From assembly GCA_029204225.1 (NCBI GenBank), contig CM055096.1:5471504-5535503 (forward strand): 64,000 nt of DNA, in the 5' to 3' direction. Position numbers and translations under genes: made by a program. Numbering within the stretch: the stretch's first letter is position 1; every line of letters begins with the position of its first letter. The DNA is from Diphasiastrum complanatum (taxonomy: Eukaryota > Streptophyta > Lycopodiopsida > Lycopodiales > Lycopodiaceae). Shown piece by piece: positions 12,126 to 22,287 of this stretch. The notes under the pieces are model-generated. The model saw only the letters and a program-made list of their open reading frames with translations, searched no databases and had not been told where the DNA came from.

Positions 12126-12181
12126 TTGGTGACATTGGTTGTTTGCAGGTCTTTCTCCCTGCAAACAACCAATGTCACCAA
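12126..12181. repeat. Perfect 24-bp inverted repeat (hairpin)
   Basis: The arms 12,126-12,149 and 12,158-12,181 are exact reverse complements, separated by TCTTTCTC. The right arm overlaps the end of a copia LTR (ACCAATGTCACCAA), so the left arm is an inverted copy of LTR-terminal sequence. Confidence 0.9.
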
Positions 12182-12606
12182 TGTAGAAAAATCAGCATCT
12201 ACACACAAAATGAGATGCAAACTTTGATAGAATTTGATCAAACATGAATCAAATGATAAAGTACTGTTGTTGTCCGTATAAAATCAACAAGCTACTATAT
12301 TTCACACGTATGGATCCAAAAATAGCAAACATAGATCATTCTACACATAGAATTGCATGCAATCACAAGTATATTACACCAATGGATAGTAGAACACAAG
12401 AAAACCATGTATAAGCATGAAATGAGATAGAGAAGAGAGAAGATATGTGTCTCCATGAGCTACTTCCTTTTATAACAGGCTTAAACCCTATTTGGCCACT
12501 TGGCAAAATGCTAACCCTGCTATTTTTGGGTCTAGATTCAAAGTACCCAACATTCAAATTTGAATCTACCCAAACTCGACTTCTAACTTTCCACACTTTC
12601 AAAAAT
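12182..12606 (-). repeat. Copia LTR fragment, family A, minus orientation
   Basis: It is collinear with 29,900-30,335 in the same orientation, including ATAGAATTGCATGCAATCAC, TATAACAGG and CAAAGTACCCAACATTCAAA. Similarity ends after CACACTTTCAAAAA, where copia integrase sequence begins. Confidence 0.75.
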
Positions 12607-12609
12607 TGT

Positions 12610-13440
12610 TTTGTACTCACCACCATTGTCACTCCTTAAGCACTTGATCCTTGTCGAAAATTGGTTCTCCCTTGCATTCTTGAATGTTACATACATCGTA
12701 GCTCCACTATTGCTAGTTGTAGTAAATCCATGAATATCCGAATGTACAAGCTGAAAAGGCTTTGTAGATCTAGTATAAGGTAGTCTATGTGAGACTCACA
12801 CACATGATTGATGCCACTTAAGGAACTTGGAAGACCTATCACAACCCTCTTTCTAGCCATTACCTCCAATGACTTGAAGTTGAGTGTCCCATCCTTTTAT
12901 GCCAAACCTCTTGAATAGGTATTTGCTCTCTTGCAACACATCCAACTTGGTTAGAAAGAACACAAGCATCTAGTTTGAAAACTTTCCCTGCCTTTTACCT
13001 TTTCCAATCAAGACATCCTTTCTTTTGATCATACAAGTATCTCCATGAAACTCAACCTTGAGGCCTTTACTTAGCATTTGACTCACACTAAGCAAATTCT
13101 TGGTAATAGATGGAATAAACAAGACATCCTCCAAAAGAACATTCCTATTTGTAGAGAGAGAAATATAAATGGTGCCAATCCCTTTGATTGCACACTCACC
13201 ATCACTGGCGTGTAGATCACCCACTTGTCATCTCCATGTGCAAACAAAAAAGGGAAGTACTCTTTGTGAAAAGTCATAAACTTGCTCCACTATCAATCCA
13301 CCAAGGATCTAGATCTCCATCATTAGCAAGCATAGATGAAGACATCACAAAAGCATCATCATTTGCATATCCGAACCATCCTCATCAAGAGTAGTGGCAT
13401 TTGCAAAGCCAGTCCAACTACATACAGGGAGAAACTAAAC
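12610..13440 (-). pseudogene. Copia protease to integrase fragment
   Basis: Read on the minus strand it runs from just after the protease to the integrase core. It shows GECAIKGIGTI, VLFIPSITKNLLSVSQML and the integrase N-terminal part with MARKRVVIGLPSSL. A histidine-serine-aspartate start of the catalytic core follows near 12,745, then an ATMYVTF-like stretch. Stops and frame changes break it. It closely resembles the fragment at 57,960-58,905. Confidence 0.8.
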
Positions 13441-13510
13441 TCGTACTTATCTTGCCATTGTTTAAATAACTATTGCTTATTACACTCTGATTATAAATGA
13501 GCTAATAGAG
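13441..13510. other. Short unassigned spacer
   Basis: AT-rich sequence between the copia fragment and the second copy of the dispersed repeat. Nothing is recognised. Confidence 0.3.
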
Positions 13511-14194
13511 AACTTTTTTACAAGCCTGCAAGCAAATGTCAGAGATAGGAAAGATATACAAGTACAATCCTCACAATGTCAGGGCCTACAACCACATGGT
13601 TAGAGGCAACAAAGGGATACAAAATGAAGTCCCAGAAATAAACACAATGCTATAAATCAACCAAAAAATTAATAGCAATGAATGAATCAGACAACGGGTA
13701 AGAAATACAGAGAGTGGAGGCACCAAGCACATTGCTTCTTCTCCTTCCTTCTCTCTTCCAAAGTGAGCACTGAATAATAATGGACAGCAAAATGAGAAAG
13801 GCTGAGAGTGGAGTGGGAGGCACAAAAATGGGAGGCACCAAGCAGGGATCAAACAACCTTGCTTCTTCTTCTTTCCTCTTCCTCTGCCCCACAAACTCTT
13901 TCTCTTCACCAAGTTTCTCTCAAAATGACAATGGATGAATGCTATGTAGAGGTTGGCCTATTCTAATGCTAGAGATGGTTGAGGCCCAAAGAGGTGCACC
14001 TTTTTGTGAATGGGCACCAACAAGGGGGTTTTTTGGTAGTTGGGCCCAAACTTATGGGCAGAGTCCCAAAGTTGGTTTTGAATCATTAAAGTGGCCTTTG
14101 GTGAATAAACTTTCCATTTAACTGGTTTTTAAGACGACTGGCACCTCCTAGCCCCGACAAACCCGGGAACTAGGGGCATAAGCCTCTTAAACAG
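13511..14194 (+). repeat. Dispersed repeat, copy 2, probable gypsy 5' LTR
   Basis: It is a direct copy of 11,438-11,980 with an additional internal segment that itself repeats GGAGGCACCAAGCA. It ends CTCTTAAACA and is followed at once by a TGGCGAC primer-site-like sequence. This supports a + strand gypsy 5' LTR. The pair could also be two independent copies. Confidence 0.55.
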
Positions 14195-14210
14195 TGGCGA
14201 CCTTCACGGG
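14195..14210 (+). other. Putative gypsy primer-binding site
   Basis: TGGCGACCTTCACGGG lies directly after the repeat end. TGGCGAC-type sites complementary to tRNA 3' ends (commonly Arg) are known in plant gypsy elements. The exact tRNA is inferred, not tested. Confidence 0.4.
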
Positions 14211-14757
14211 TAAAGAATGGTCCCCATTCTTCAAACTCAACATTTCTGGTTACACAAAGACCAATGGACCAGCCAATAGCATCCTAGGCTGACCCAAAAG
14301 CCATATAGCAACATGTCTTCAAGATAAGCAGCAACAGATTACCCCCTGGACCGGCCAATAGCATCCTAGGCCGACCCAAAAGGGTTCCAATCAACATTAG
14401 ATCTTCATGAAAAACAACATCTTAGGTCCTGTATACAAGGCTTGATAATGCTGTAACACAATCAGATCACAATTAGTAGCTTAGTTCCATTTCAATCATC
14501 ATTTAAAGTTCCAGTGCCTTATCAATTGGGCTATGGAGTCCGGTCACAAATCATACGGCAAATCATCATAGGGTTTCAAAGTTTCACATATCATATGGAG
14601 TTCAGAAGCGCCAGGTGCTAAACTTGCAAAACCAACACGAATGTTGGATACCTCACATGGTGGAATTACTGGTTGGGTAAAGTAGTAATTATATTACTAG
14701 TCAGATTTAGGGTTAGTCACTTTCTTTTAACCCTTAAAGGCGGGATGAACTTCTAGA
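14211..14757. other. Untranslated leader-like stretch with a short direct repeat
   Basis: A 32-base unit around CCAATAGCATCCTAGG occurs at about 14,270-14,300 and again at 14,348-14,382. No coding region is recognised. Confidence 0.4.
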
Positions 14758-15060
14758 TCAAGGCTTTTGTTTTGCTCTTGGCTTCCATTCCCAGATATCT
14801 TTAGCTAGGGAGTTAGAGTTCAACACTTCAAACCTAGAGTCTCCAAGTTTCACACAATGGGTTTGATGTCCCTGACAATGGAAATAATCCACTCTTGATT
14901 CCACATTTGGTCCCAAACTTGACCCAACTAGGAATCGATCATTTCTAGATTGGTTGTGGCTATTATAGAATATGGACATACAAGTATCAATTAGAGCATT
15001 TTCATATTTGGATGCAATTTCAATTGCATAATCCAATCTAGTAGGATTCTTCTGTCTCAC
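14758..15060 (-). pseudogene. Gypsy gag fragment
   Basis: The minus-strand frame shows a gag-like RLDYAIEIASKYENALIDT and a decayed zinc-knuckle-like DYFHCQGHQTHCVK. It lies in the opposite orientation to the gypsy pol fragment that starts 17 bases away, so two gypsy pieces have been joined by rearrangement. Confidence 0.55.
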
Positions 15061-15076
15061 ATGGACTTGCCTCTAT

Positions 15077-15541
15077 TTGCAATCCACTTGTGAAGCAATT
15101 AATAATCAATTCAATTGGAAGTACCTAGAGAAGATCAAAGTCATTGTTGAGAGTCCAGAACCCAAAACGGTCCGAGACACTTATTGTTTTATGGGTCACG
15201 CTAATTACTATCGTTGCCATGTTCGCGATTTTGCTAGTAAAGCACGATGGATATACAGAGTGACCGTAAATCCTAAGTGGACGGATGAACAAAGAAAGGC
15301 CTTCCAAGAACTCAAACTCGTCTTGACAACTGCTCCTATCTTGCGAGATCCAGATTACATGAAGGAGTTTCACGTGCACACTGATGCATCGAAGTTTGCC
15401 ATCGGTGCAGTGCTAACTAAACCCGGAGAGTACAAGAAGGACTATCCAATTCGTTTCATTAGTAGGCAATTAACATCTGCAGAAATGAACTACACCACAA
15501 CCGAGAGGGAAGCATTAGCTCTTTGTAAGCACATATCTTAG
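15077..15541 (+). pseudogene. Ty3/gypsy RT thumb and RNase H fragment
   Basis: The translation contains TVRDTYCFMGHANYYR, DEQRKAFQELKLVLTTAPIL, FHVHTDASKFAIGAVL and ISRQLTSAEMNYTTTEREAL. This is the junction from RT to RNase H in plant gypsy polyproteins. It stops at 15,541 before the end of RNase H. A related fragment is at 10,480-10,855. Confidence 0.85.
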
Positions 15542-15599
15542 TGAGAAATAAGCATCACATTTCTAAAAATTTGAATTTCATTCCAACTCTAAAGAGGTA

Positions 15600-15871
15600 G
15601 AGTCATTGGTACTTGGTGGAGTCCAATAGGGGTGAATGATTCATTTTTTCTTTTTTTGAGCAAAATTTGACGTTGTATGTATGAAACTCAAATAGGTTCT
15701 ATTCAACTTCCTTTGTGAGAGTGTGAGGGTCAAGCTGTGATCTCATTGGGTTTCTAGAACAAGGAGGAGTCCACATTTGAGTGTTCATACAAATCCATAA
15801 CATCATCATCAAGATTGTTAGATCCATCCACATCATCAAAATCATTAGTACTTGCAGTTACTTCAAGAATG
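15600..15871 (-). pseudogene. Older copia fragment, part 1 (target of the young copia)
   Basis: On the minus strand an acidic linker (TNDFDDVDGSNNLDDDVMD) follows the integrase end in frame with the sequence at 22,288-22,505 once the young copia is ignored. This is the spacer between integrase and RT of an older minus-strand copia. The last five bases, GAATG, are one copy of the target duplication. Confidence 0.65.
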
Positions 15872-16526
15872 TGTGAAAATTGTCAACATTTCCTAGCTAG
15901 TTTGAGGCCTAAATTGGCTAAAATTGTAAATAGTTTTGGTTCTGGAGTTTCACACGTGTGAACCAGGCCACAATGTTTTTATTTACTGTATTTTTTCAGT
16001 ATGATGAAGTGTCAAACTTCATACCCTTCAAAATGAGACCATTTTGATGTATTTTGGTCATATAAGCCATTTTTAGCTATTTTTCCTATATAGGGAATAT
16101 CTAGGGTCAAGTACCTTCTAGAGAGAGGAGAGAGAGTCATCTTCCTCATCCATAAATAGTAGGGAAGTCGTGGAGAACAGGTTGGAGAAACCTTTTGTAT
16201 GCTTCATTGAGATCAATAGATCATTGTCATTGTTTCTTCCTCCATTGAGAGCATTGTTGTGTGTATTGTCTTCAAGCTATTGTGTATGATCTTAGGTGCT
16301 TTCCAAAAGTGATAGGCTGATGTATTATGGACTGTATAATGCTATTTTGGGCCGCACTTGATGTTTATGGAAGTTTCCATTTGTGATAAATGCTTTTTGA
16401 TCAAGTTCTTTGCATTCTAGGTAGCATAGAATGTGTTGCCAATTCCTAGCTTATGTAGTTTGGAGTGCAAGCATTCAAGCCAATGATCTTGGAGTTTAGA
16501 TCCACGTAGGATCTGTATTTTTCACA
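15872..16526 (+). repeat. 5' LTR of the young copia
   Basis: It starts TGTGAAAATT and ends TTTTTCACA. The palindrome TTCACACGTGTGAA is at 15,949-15,962 in the U3 part. TATA-like candidates are CCTATATAGG near 16,085 and CCATAAATAG near 16,150, followed by GA-rich sequence. Confidence 0.97.
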
Positions 16527-16538
16527 TGGTATCAGAGC
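16527..16538 (+). other. Primer-binding site of the young copia
   Basis: TGGTATCAGAGC directly abuts the 5' LTR. It is the usual copia primer site complementary to the 3' end of plant initiator Met-tRNA. Confidence 0.95.
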
Positions 16539-17043
16539 TGGTTGGCTTCTATTTACAGTAAGTATTCCATTTTTGGTGATATTTGGATGTTTGATCAAGT
16601 TCTAGCATGATTTTGCATTGCTTTGTTGATCAAATCTTACTAACCTTTGTTTTGTGAGTTGAACTTGTGGATCAAAAGCATATTTCAGGTCTATTGAAGA
16701 TCAGAGGCTGAAAAGAAACTATTTTGGATCAGATCATAACACCTAATCATTTGTGATTGTGAGGCTTGTGCATATTCAATACTAACAATGTTCTTTTCAA
16801 TCCTATTGTTGACAATCTCCATTCTTGGATGAACACTCTCCTTAAGTGGATGAAACTTCTCCTTAAGTGGATGACAAATGCTCTTTTGAGTGAGTTGTAA
16901 TTCTCCTAAAGGCTGAGCAAAGCTCCCATTTGGATGAAAGATCCCCTTTTTTGGGTGAACATATTGTAAGCTCCATTGTGAAGAGCATATTGTAAAGATT
17001 GTCATCAATTTTGGCATAAATTTTGGTGTACTTTGTTGAGCAT

Positions 17044-17520
17044 GTAAGTAACTCTCCTTATGTAATTTGATTGGAGCATTTGCTGGAAGGTGTTAACCAT
17101 TATGCAAGTGTGTTTTCAGGTTCTTAACAGGTTGAGGAACATTCTCATGTGAAGTGATCTTAGATCTACATCTAAACACCAAGATTTGACAAGATAGTGA
17201 AGCTAGTCTTGTGATTCACTAAGTGTGCTCATTCATTCACCTCTAAATCTTGTATTTATCACTTGCTGGAGTTTATAAACTTTTAGAAGTGTGGTTTACA
17301 TGTGGTTTTACAGGTTGAATCAATATCTTAGTGTGTTGATCATATGTTGATCAAGTTTGTTCATTACTAGGTAATCTTGGCATCCTAGTTTTGGGTATTT
17401 TCTAAGAATGCAAGTAACTCTTCACACCATAACTTGATTTGGTCACTTGCTGGAAAGTTTGAGAGCTTAAGCAAGAGTGTGTTCAGGTTGGTTTGATTTT
17501 GTAATCCATTCTTAGTGTGT
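17044..17520 (+). repeat. Three diverged tandem units in the leader of the young copia
   Basis: A pattern of AAGTAACTCT, then TTGCTGGA, then GTGTG..CAGGTT recurs with TGCTGG at about 17,081, 17,264 and 17,448, giving a period near 184 bases. It lies in the untranslated leader, where packaging or dimerisation signals would be expected. That role is only inferred. Confidence 0.6.
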
Positions 17521-17698
17521 GCAAAGTGTTGCATGTGTTTCAATCTTCCTTTCTATGCTTGGAAACCATCTAGGTTCAAGATAGAAGTGTTTTAGGGTCC
17601 TAAATCTTCATAGATCTCTTTATCTATCATTTGTTGAGAGAAAAGTGAGTGCTAAGTGCTTTAGGACAAAACCTAAAAGTTGAAGAAACATTAGAATC

Positions 17699-20600
17699 AT
17701 GGCTTCCAATGGTGGGATCATGCTAGAGTCTAGTGAAAGGTTGAGTTCATCAAACTACTCTACATGGAAAGTGAGGATGGAGTCCTTACTTGAGTTGAAT
17801 GAACTCATGGACATAGTTGCAGAAATTGAAGAGAGACCTCTCACACTTCAAGAGCAACAAAGGTTTGATAAGAAGGCCAAAAGGGCTCTTCATATCATTA
17901 AAATGAATGTTACAAATGAACTTCTCAAGGAAGTTGGAAAGTGTCAAAGTGCAAGTGAGGCATGGAATGCCTTAAAGAAGCTCTTTGAATCAAAGTCCAC
18001 ATCTAGGGTATTGACCCTAAGGAGACAAATATTTTCTAGTAGGCAAAGAGAGGGTGAAAGTGCTCATGCATTTATCTTGAGAGTTAAGTCCCTAAGTGAT
18101 GATTTAGCATGCATTGATGAGAACATAAAAGATGGTGAAATAGTCCAAGTTATGTTGAATGGTTTGCTAAATGAACATGCTAACCTTGTGCAAAGTTTTT
18201 CCATTCAAAGAGTCTTGCCAAGTGTGGTTGACTTGCAAGAAATCTTATTGGCTGAAGAACATAGGTTGCAATCAAAGCTTGATGGTGCATCCTTGCAAGG
18301 TGGAGGTGAAGAGGCTTTCTTCACAAAAGGCAAATTCAAGGGCAAAGGTAAAGGCAAAGGGAAATGGTCCAAAGGTGGTAACTTTGATCATGATGATCAC
18401 TCTTCCTCTTCCTCTTCTACTAAGAACAATAAGTCAAAGTTCAAGTGCTTTTATTGTGGGATAAAAGGTCATTTTGCAAATGAATGTTATAAGAAGAAAA
18501 GAGAGCAAGGAGAGAGGCAAGGAAATCTTACAATAGATGAGGAAGAACATAACACATGTGAATCACTTGTTATGACTTCAAGTTTGTTAGCCAACATAGA
18601 TGATAATGATCCTTGGTGGATTGATAGTGGAGCCTCATCTCACATGACAAGACATAAGGAATACTTTACATCCTTATTGTCTTATGAGGGAGAAGGTAAC
18701 ATCATCTACACTGCAAATGATGGTCAATGTGACATCAAAGGCATAGGCACTATTCCTATTTCCCTTTCAACAAATAGGAAAGCAAATCTTGAAAATGTCT
18801 TGTACATTCCTTCAATCACTAAGAATTTGCTTAGTGTAAGTCAAATGATTGACAAAGGACTTGATGTGGAGTTCATTGGAGATGCATGTTTGATAAGTAA
18901 ATGTGGATCCTTGATTGCTCAAGGTAGGAGGCATGGTAAACTTTTCAAGCTTGATGCATGTGTGATTTCTATTCATGAAGGATGTATGGCTAGGGAGCAA
19001 TTGACAAACCAAGAAGTTTGGCACAAGGGGTTGGGCCATCCCAACTTCAAATCTTTGGAGGTAATGGCAAAGAAAGAGCTTGTTCTTGGTCTCCCTAAAA
19101 GTCTTGTTGCAAACAATAGTGTTTGTGAACATTGTGCCTTGTCCAAATCTCATAGACTTGCTTATTCTAGATCTACTTCTAGATCTAAAGAAGCTTTTCA
19201 ACTTGTGCATTCTAGTACAACTAGCAATGGTGGGGCAAAGATGTATGCAACTTTCATTGATGACTTTAGTAGGTATACTTGGATCTATCTTCTTAAAAGT
19301 AAGGATGAAGTGTTTGCTGCATTTGTCAAGTTCAAGAATGAAATGGAAAACCAATTCAATACAAAGATCAAATGCTTAAGATCTGATAATGGAGGGGAAT
19401 ACACCTCAAATAGGTTCAAAGACTTTTGTATAGCACATGGGATTAAGAGGGAGATGTCTAGTCCTAGGACTCCACAACAGAATGGAGTGGCCGAGAGGAA
19501 GAATAGAACCCTTTGTGAATGTGCCAAGGCAATGAGACTACATGCTAATCTTGCTAAGTCTTTTTGGGGGGAAGCTTTAGCATGTGCTAACTATCTATGT
19601 AATAGATGGACAAGTGCTTCCTTGGATGGTAAAACTCCTCATGAGGTTCTTTATGGTAGAAGGCCGAGTGTCAAGCATTGTAGGATCTTTGGATGTACAT
19701 GTTTTGTCAATATCACACTTGATGATAGAACTAAAGAAGATTCTTCATCAAAGAAGGGTGTGTTTGTTGGCTATAGTGAAGTAAGCAAGGCTTACAAAGT
19801 GTACATTCCTTCTACAAAGAAAGTTGTCATAAGTAGGGATGTCATCTTTCATGAAGAGAATGTTTCCAATGTTGTTGATGTTGATGTTGATGTGCCTACT
19901 AATCATCATGATGTGCAAGATGTCTTGGATGAAGATGGAGATGCCACTCCAAAGCAAACTTCAAGGAAGACTCAAAGGCAAAGGGTTAAGCCATCAAGGC
20001 TAACCTATGATGAAAAAGGAAAGCAAGTGGTGGACAACTCTAACTTTGCTTTTCTTACCTCTTTTGATGAACCAACTTGTGTAGGTGAAGCAATTCAAAA
20101 GAAGGAATGGATCCAAGCCATGGATCATGAGCATCAAGCACTCATCAAAAGCAACACATGGAGGTTGGTAAAGCTTCCAAAGGACAAGAAGGCAATTGGT
20201 TGTAAGTGGATCTTCAAGATCAAGACAAATCAAGATGGATCAATCAACAAGTACAAGGCAAGGTTGGTGGCAAAGGGGTATGCTCAAGAATATGGTATTG
20301 ACTATGATGAGACCTTTGCACCCGTGGCAAAGATGGTAACTATTCGAATCCTAATCTCTCTTGAAACTCTTTATGATTGGGATATGTGGCAAATGGATGT
20401 TACTAATGCCTTCTTGAATGGTGATCTTGAAGAAGATATTTACATGGAGCAACCCGAGGGCTATGTTTCACATGATGAGCCTAATCATGTGTGCTATCTC
20501 CAAAAGAGTTTGTATGGGCTAAAACAAGCACCAAGGAGTTGGTATGCTAAGCTCAATTCCTTCTTACTTTCTCAAAACTTTGTTATGAGTGAGTATGATC

Positions 20601-21637
20601 ATTCTCTCTACTTTAGATTGAATGAAAATGATATCACTTTACTTTTGATCTATGTTGATGACATTATCTTAAGTGGTGGTAACAATCTAGATATAGATGA
20701 AATCAAGATGGCACTCAAAAGAGAGTTTGAAATTCAAGATCTTGGTAAACTTCATTATATCTTAGGAATAGAGATTATTAGAACTTCTAAATCTACATTC
20801 ATATGTCAAGAAAAGTATGTTAACTCTATTCTAAAAAGGTTTCATATGGAAGATTGTAAAGTTGTTTCTACTCCTATGGAATCAAATGTAAAGCTAACTA
20901 CAAGAAGTAATGAAAGATCCTTCAAGGACATTACTCTCTATAGAAAGCTAATAGGATCTCTTATATGGTTAACCATCACAAGACCTGATCTAAGCTTTGT
21001 GGTTGGTAAACTAAGTCAATTTATGCAAGATCCTAGTGAGGCTCATTGGAAGCTAGGAAAGAGAGTACTTAGATACATCTCGGGATCTAGAGATTTTGGC
21101 ATCTTGTATGGAGGTACTACACCTAACCTTTGTGGATTTTCAGATTCAGATTTTGCAGGTGATCAAATGGATAGGAAGTCAACAAGTGCCTTTGCAATCT
21201 ATCTTGGAGATGGAGTGGTCTCATGGCTATCAAAGAAGCAACCAACTATCTCTCTATCTTCCACCGAAGCCGAGTACAAGGCATTAACAACATGCACCAA
21301 GGAGATTCTTTGGATCAAGAGGATGTTATTGGATCTTCACTTGCTGGAACCAGAGAAGACTCCAATCATACTTTGTGATAACCTTTCAGCCCAAAGCTTG
21401 GCAAGCAATCCTGTTTTTCATGCAAGGAGCAAGCACATTGAGATTGCTCACCATTTTGTGAGAGATCAAGTCATTGCCAAAGAGGTGGAGCTTCAACATG
21501 TCTCTTCAAAGGAGTGTGTGGCTGATATCTTCACCAAACCATTGGGAAAGGACCTATATTTAATGCATAGATCTAATCTTGGAATGTGCTCAAAGACTAC
21601 GTTGAAACTAGCATCCAATGTTGAAGAGGGAGTGTGA
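17699..21637 (+). CDS. Copia gag-pol polyprotein (integrase lacks first catalytic Asp)
   Basis: This 1,312-residue single frame encodes gag, protease, integrase, RT and RNase H. Gag fills roughly residues 1-245. The CCHC knuckle is CFYCGIKGHFANEC (250-263) and the protease motif DSGASSH starts at D309. The integrase zinc site has H442 and the C476/C479 pair, then the catalytic core with D563 (RSDNGGEY) and E599 (NGVAERKNRT), spaced D-35-E. RT has YVDD at 985-988. RNase H has SDSDFAGD (1,148-1,155) and SSTEAEY (1,188-1,194). The integrase core start reads LVHS directly joined to STTSN at residues 505/506. Three related fragments in this window have five more residues there. Two of them keep the conserved Asp and the third has Asn, so the first acid of the DDE triad is absent. 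RNase H and RT look complete. The start is the first Met after the leader and fits the family N-terminus. Confidence 0.95.
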   Translation: MASNGGIMLESSERLSSSNYSTWKVRMESLLELNELMDIVAEIEERPLTLQEQQRFDKKAKRALHIIKMNVTNELLKEVGKCQSASEAWNALKKLFESKSTSRVLTLRRQIFSSRQREGESAHAFILRVKSLSDDLACIDENIKDGEIVQVMLNGLLNEHANLVQSFSIQRVLPSVVDLQEILLAEEHRLQSKLDGASLQGGGEEAFFTKGKFKGKGKGKGKWSKGGNFDHDDHSSSSSSTKNNKSKFKCFYCGIKGHFANECYKKKREQGERQGNLTIDEEEHNTCESLVMTSSLLANIDDNDPWWIDSGASSHMTRHKEYFTSLLSYEGEGNIIYTANDGQCDIKGIGTIPISLSTNRKANLENVLYIPSITKNLLSVSQMIDKGLDVEFIGDACLISKCGSLIAQGRRHGKLFKLDACVISIHEGCMAREQLTNQEVWHKGLGHPNFKSLEVMAKKELVLGLPKSLVANNSVCEHCALSKSHRLAYSRSTSRSKEAFQLVHSSTTSNGGAKMYATFIDDFSRYTWIYLLKSKDEVFAAFVKFKNEMENQFNTKIKCLRSDNGGEYTSNRFKDFCIAHGIKREMSSPRTPQQNGVAERKNRTLCECAKAMRLHANLAKSFWGEALACANYLCNRWTSASLDGKTPHEVLYGRRPSVKHCRIFGCTCFVNITLDDRTKEDSSSKKGVFVGYSEVSKAYKVYIPSTKKVVISRDVIFHEENVSNVVDVDVDVPTNHHDVQDVLDEDGDATPKQTSRKTQRQRVKPSRLTYDEKGKQVVDNSNFAFLTSFDEPTCVGEAIQKKEWIQAMDHEHQALIKSNTWRLVKLPKDKKAIGCKWIFKIKTNQDGSINKYKARLVAKGYAQEYGIDYDETFAPVAKMVTIRILISLETLYDWDMWQMDVTNAFLNGDLEEDIYMEQPEGYVSHDEPNHVCYLQKSLYGLKQAPRSWYAKLNSFLLSQNFVMSEYDHSLYFRLNENDITLLLIYVDDIILSGGNNLDIDEIKMALKREFEIQDLGKLHYILGIEIIRTSKSTFICQEKYVNSILKRFHMEDCKVVSTPMESNVKLTTRSNERSFKDITLYRKLIGSLIWLTITRPDLSFVVGKLSQFMQDPSEAHWKLGKRVLRYISGSRDFGILYGGTTPNLCGFSDSDFAGDQMDRKSTSAFAIYLGDGVVSWLSKKQPTISLSSTEAEYKALTTCTKEILWIKRMLLDLHLLEPEKTPIILCDNLSAQSLASNPVFHARSKHIEIAHHFVRDQVIAKEVELQHVSSKECVADIFTKPLGKDLYLMHRSNLGMCSKTTLKLASNVEEGV
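21622..21632 (+). other. Polypurine tract of the young copia
   Basis: TGAAGAGGGAG immediately precedes the 3' LTR and would prime plus-strand DNA synthesis. Similar tracts precede the LTRs at 26,652 and 53,447. Confidence 0.85.
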
Positions 21638-22287
21638 AAATTGTCAACATTTCCTAGCTAGTTTGAGGCCTAAATTGGCTAAAATTGTAAATAGTTTTGG
21701 TTCTGGAGTTTCACACGTGTGAACCAGGCCACAATGTTTTTATTTACTGTATTTTTTCAGTATGATGAAGTGTCAAACTTCATACCCTTCAAAATGAGAC
21801 CATTTTGATGTATTTTGGTCATATAAGCCATTTTTAGCTATTTTTCCTATATAGGGAATATCTAGGGTCAAGTACCTTCTAGAGAGAGGAGAGAGAGTCA
21901 TCTTCCTCATCCATAAATAGTAGGGAAGTCGTGGAGAACAGGTTGGAGAAACCTTTTGTATGCTTCATTGAGATCAATAGATCATTGTCATTGTTTCTTC
22001 CTCCATTGAGAGCATTGTTGTGTGTATTGTCTTCAAGCTATTGTGTATGATCTTAGGTGCTTTCCAAAAGTGATAGGCTGATGTATTATGGACTGTATAA
22101 TGCTATTTTGGGCCGCACTTGATGTTTATGGAAGTTTCCATTTGTGATAAATGCTTTTTGATCAAGTTCTTTGCATTCTAGGTAGCATAGAATGTGTTGC
22201 CAATTCCTAGCTTATGTAGTTTGGAGTGCAAGCATTCAAGCCAATGATCTTGGAGTTTAGATCCACTTAGGATCTGTATTTTTCACA
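21633..22287 (+). repeat. 3' LTR of the young copia
   Basis: It is identical in length to the 5' LTR and differs only at offset 634. The palindrome TTCACACGTGTGAA is at 21,710-21,723. Confidence 0.97.

Larger units (their letters stand above)
15872..22287 (+). mobile_element. Complete, young Ty1/copia LTR retrotransposon
   Basis: All parts are present in order: 5' LTR 15,872-16,526, Met-tRNA primer site, 1.16-kb leader, uninterrupted gag-pol frame, polypurine tract, 3' LTR 21,633-22,287, and a perfect 5-bp target duplication GAATG at 15,867-15,871 and 22,288-22,292. The two 655-bp LTRs differ at a single base (16,506 G; 22,267 T), so insertion was recent. It interrupts an older minus-strand copia. 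It is the only element in the window with an open polyprotein, but its integrase lacks one catalytic residue (see the gene entry). Confidence 0.97.

Noticed and set aside
13586-13912. 108-codon open frame on the minus strand
   Set aside because: It lies within a non-coding dispersed repeat; the other copy of the repeat does not keep the frame.
16691-17017. 108-codon minus-strand frame in the copia leader
   Set aside because: It is antisense in a transcribed leader with short CTCCTTAAGTGGATGA-like repeats and no known domain.
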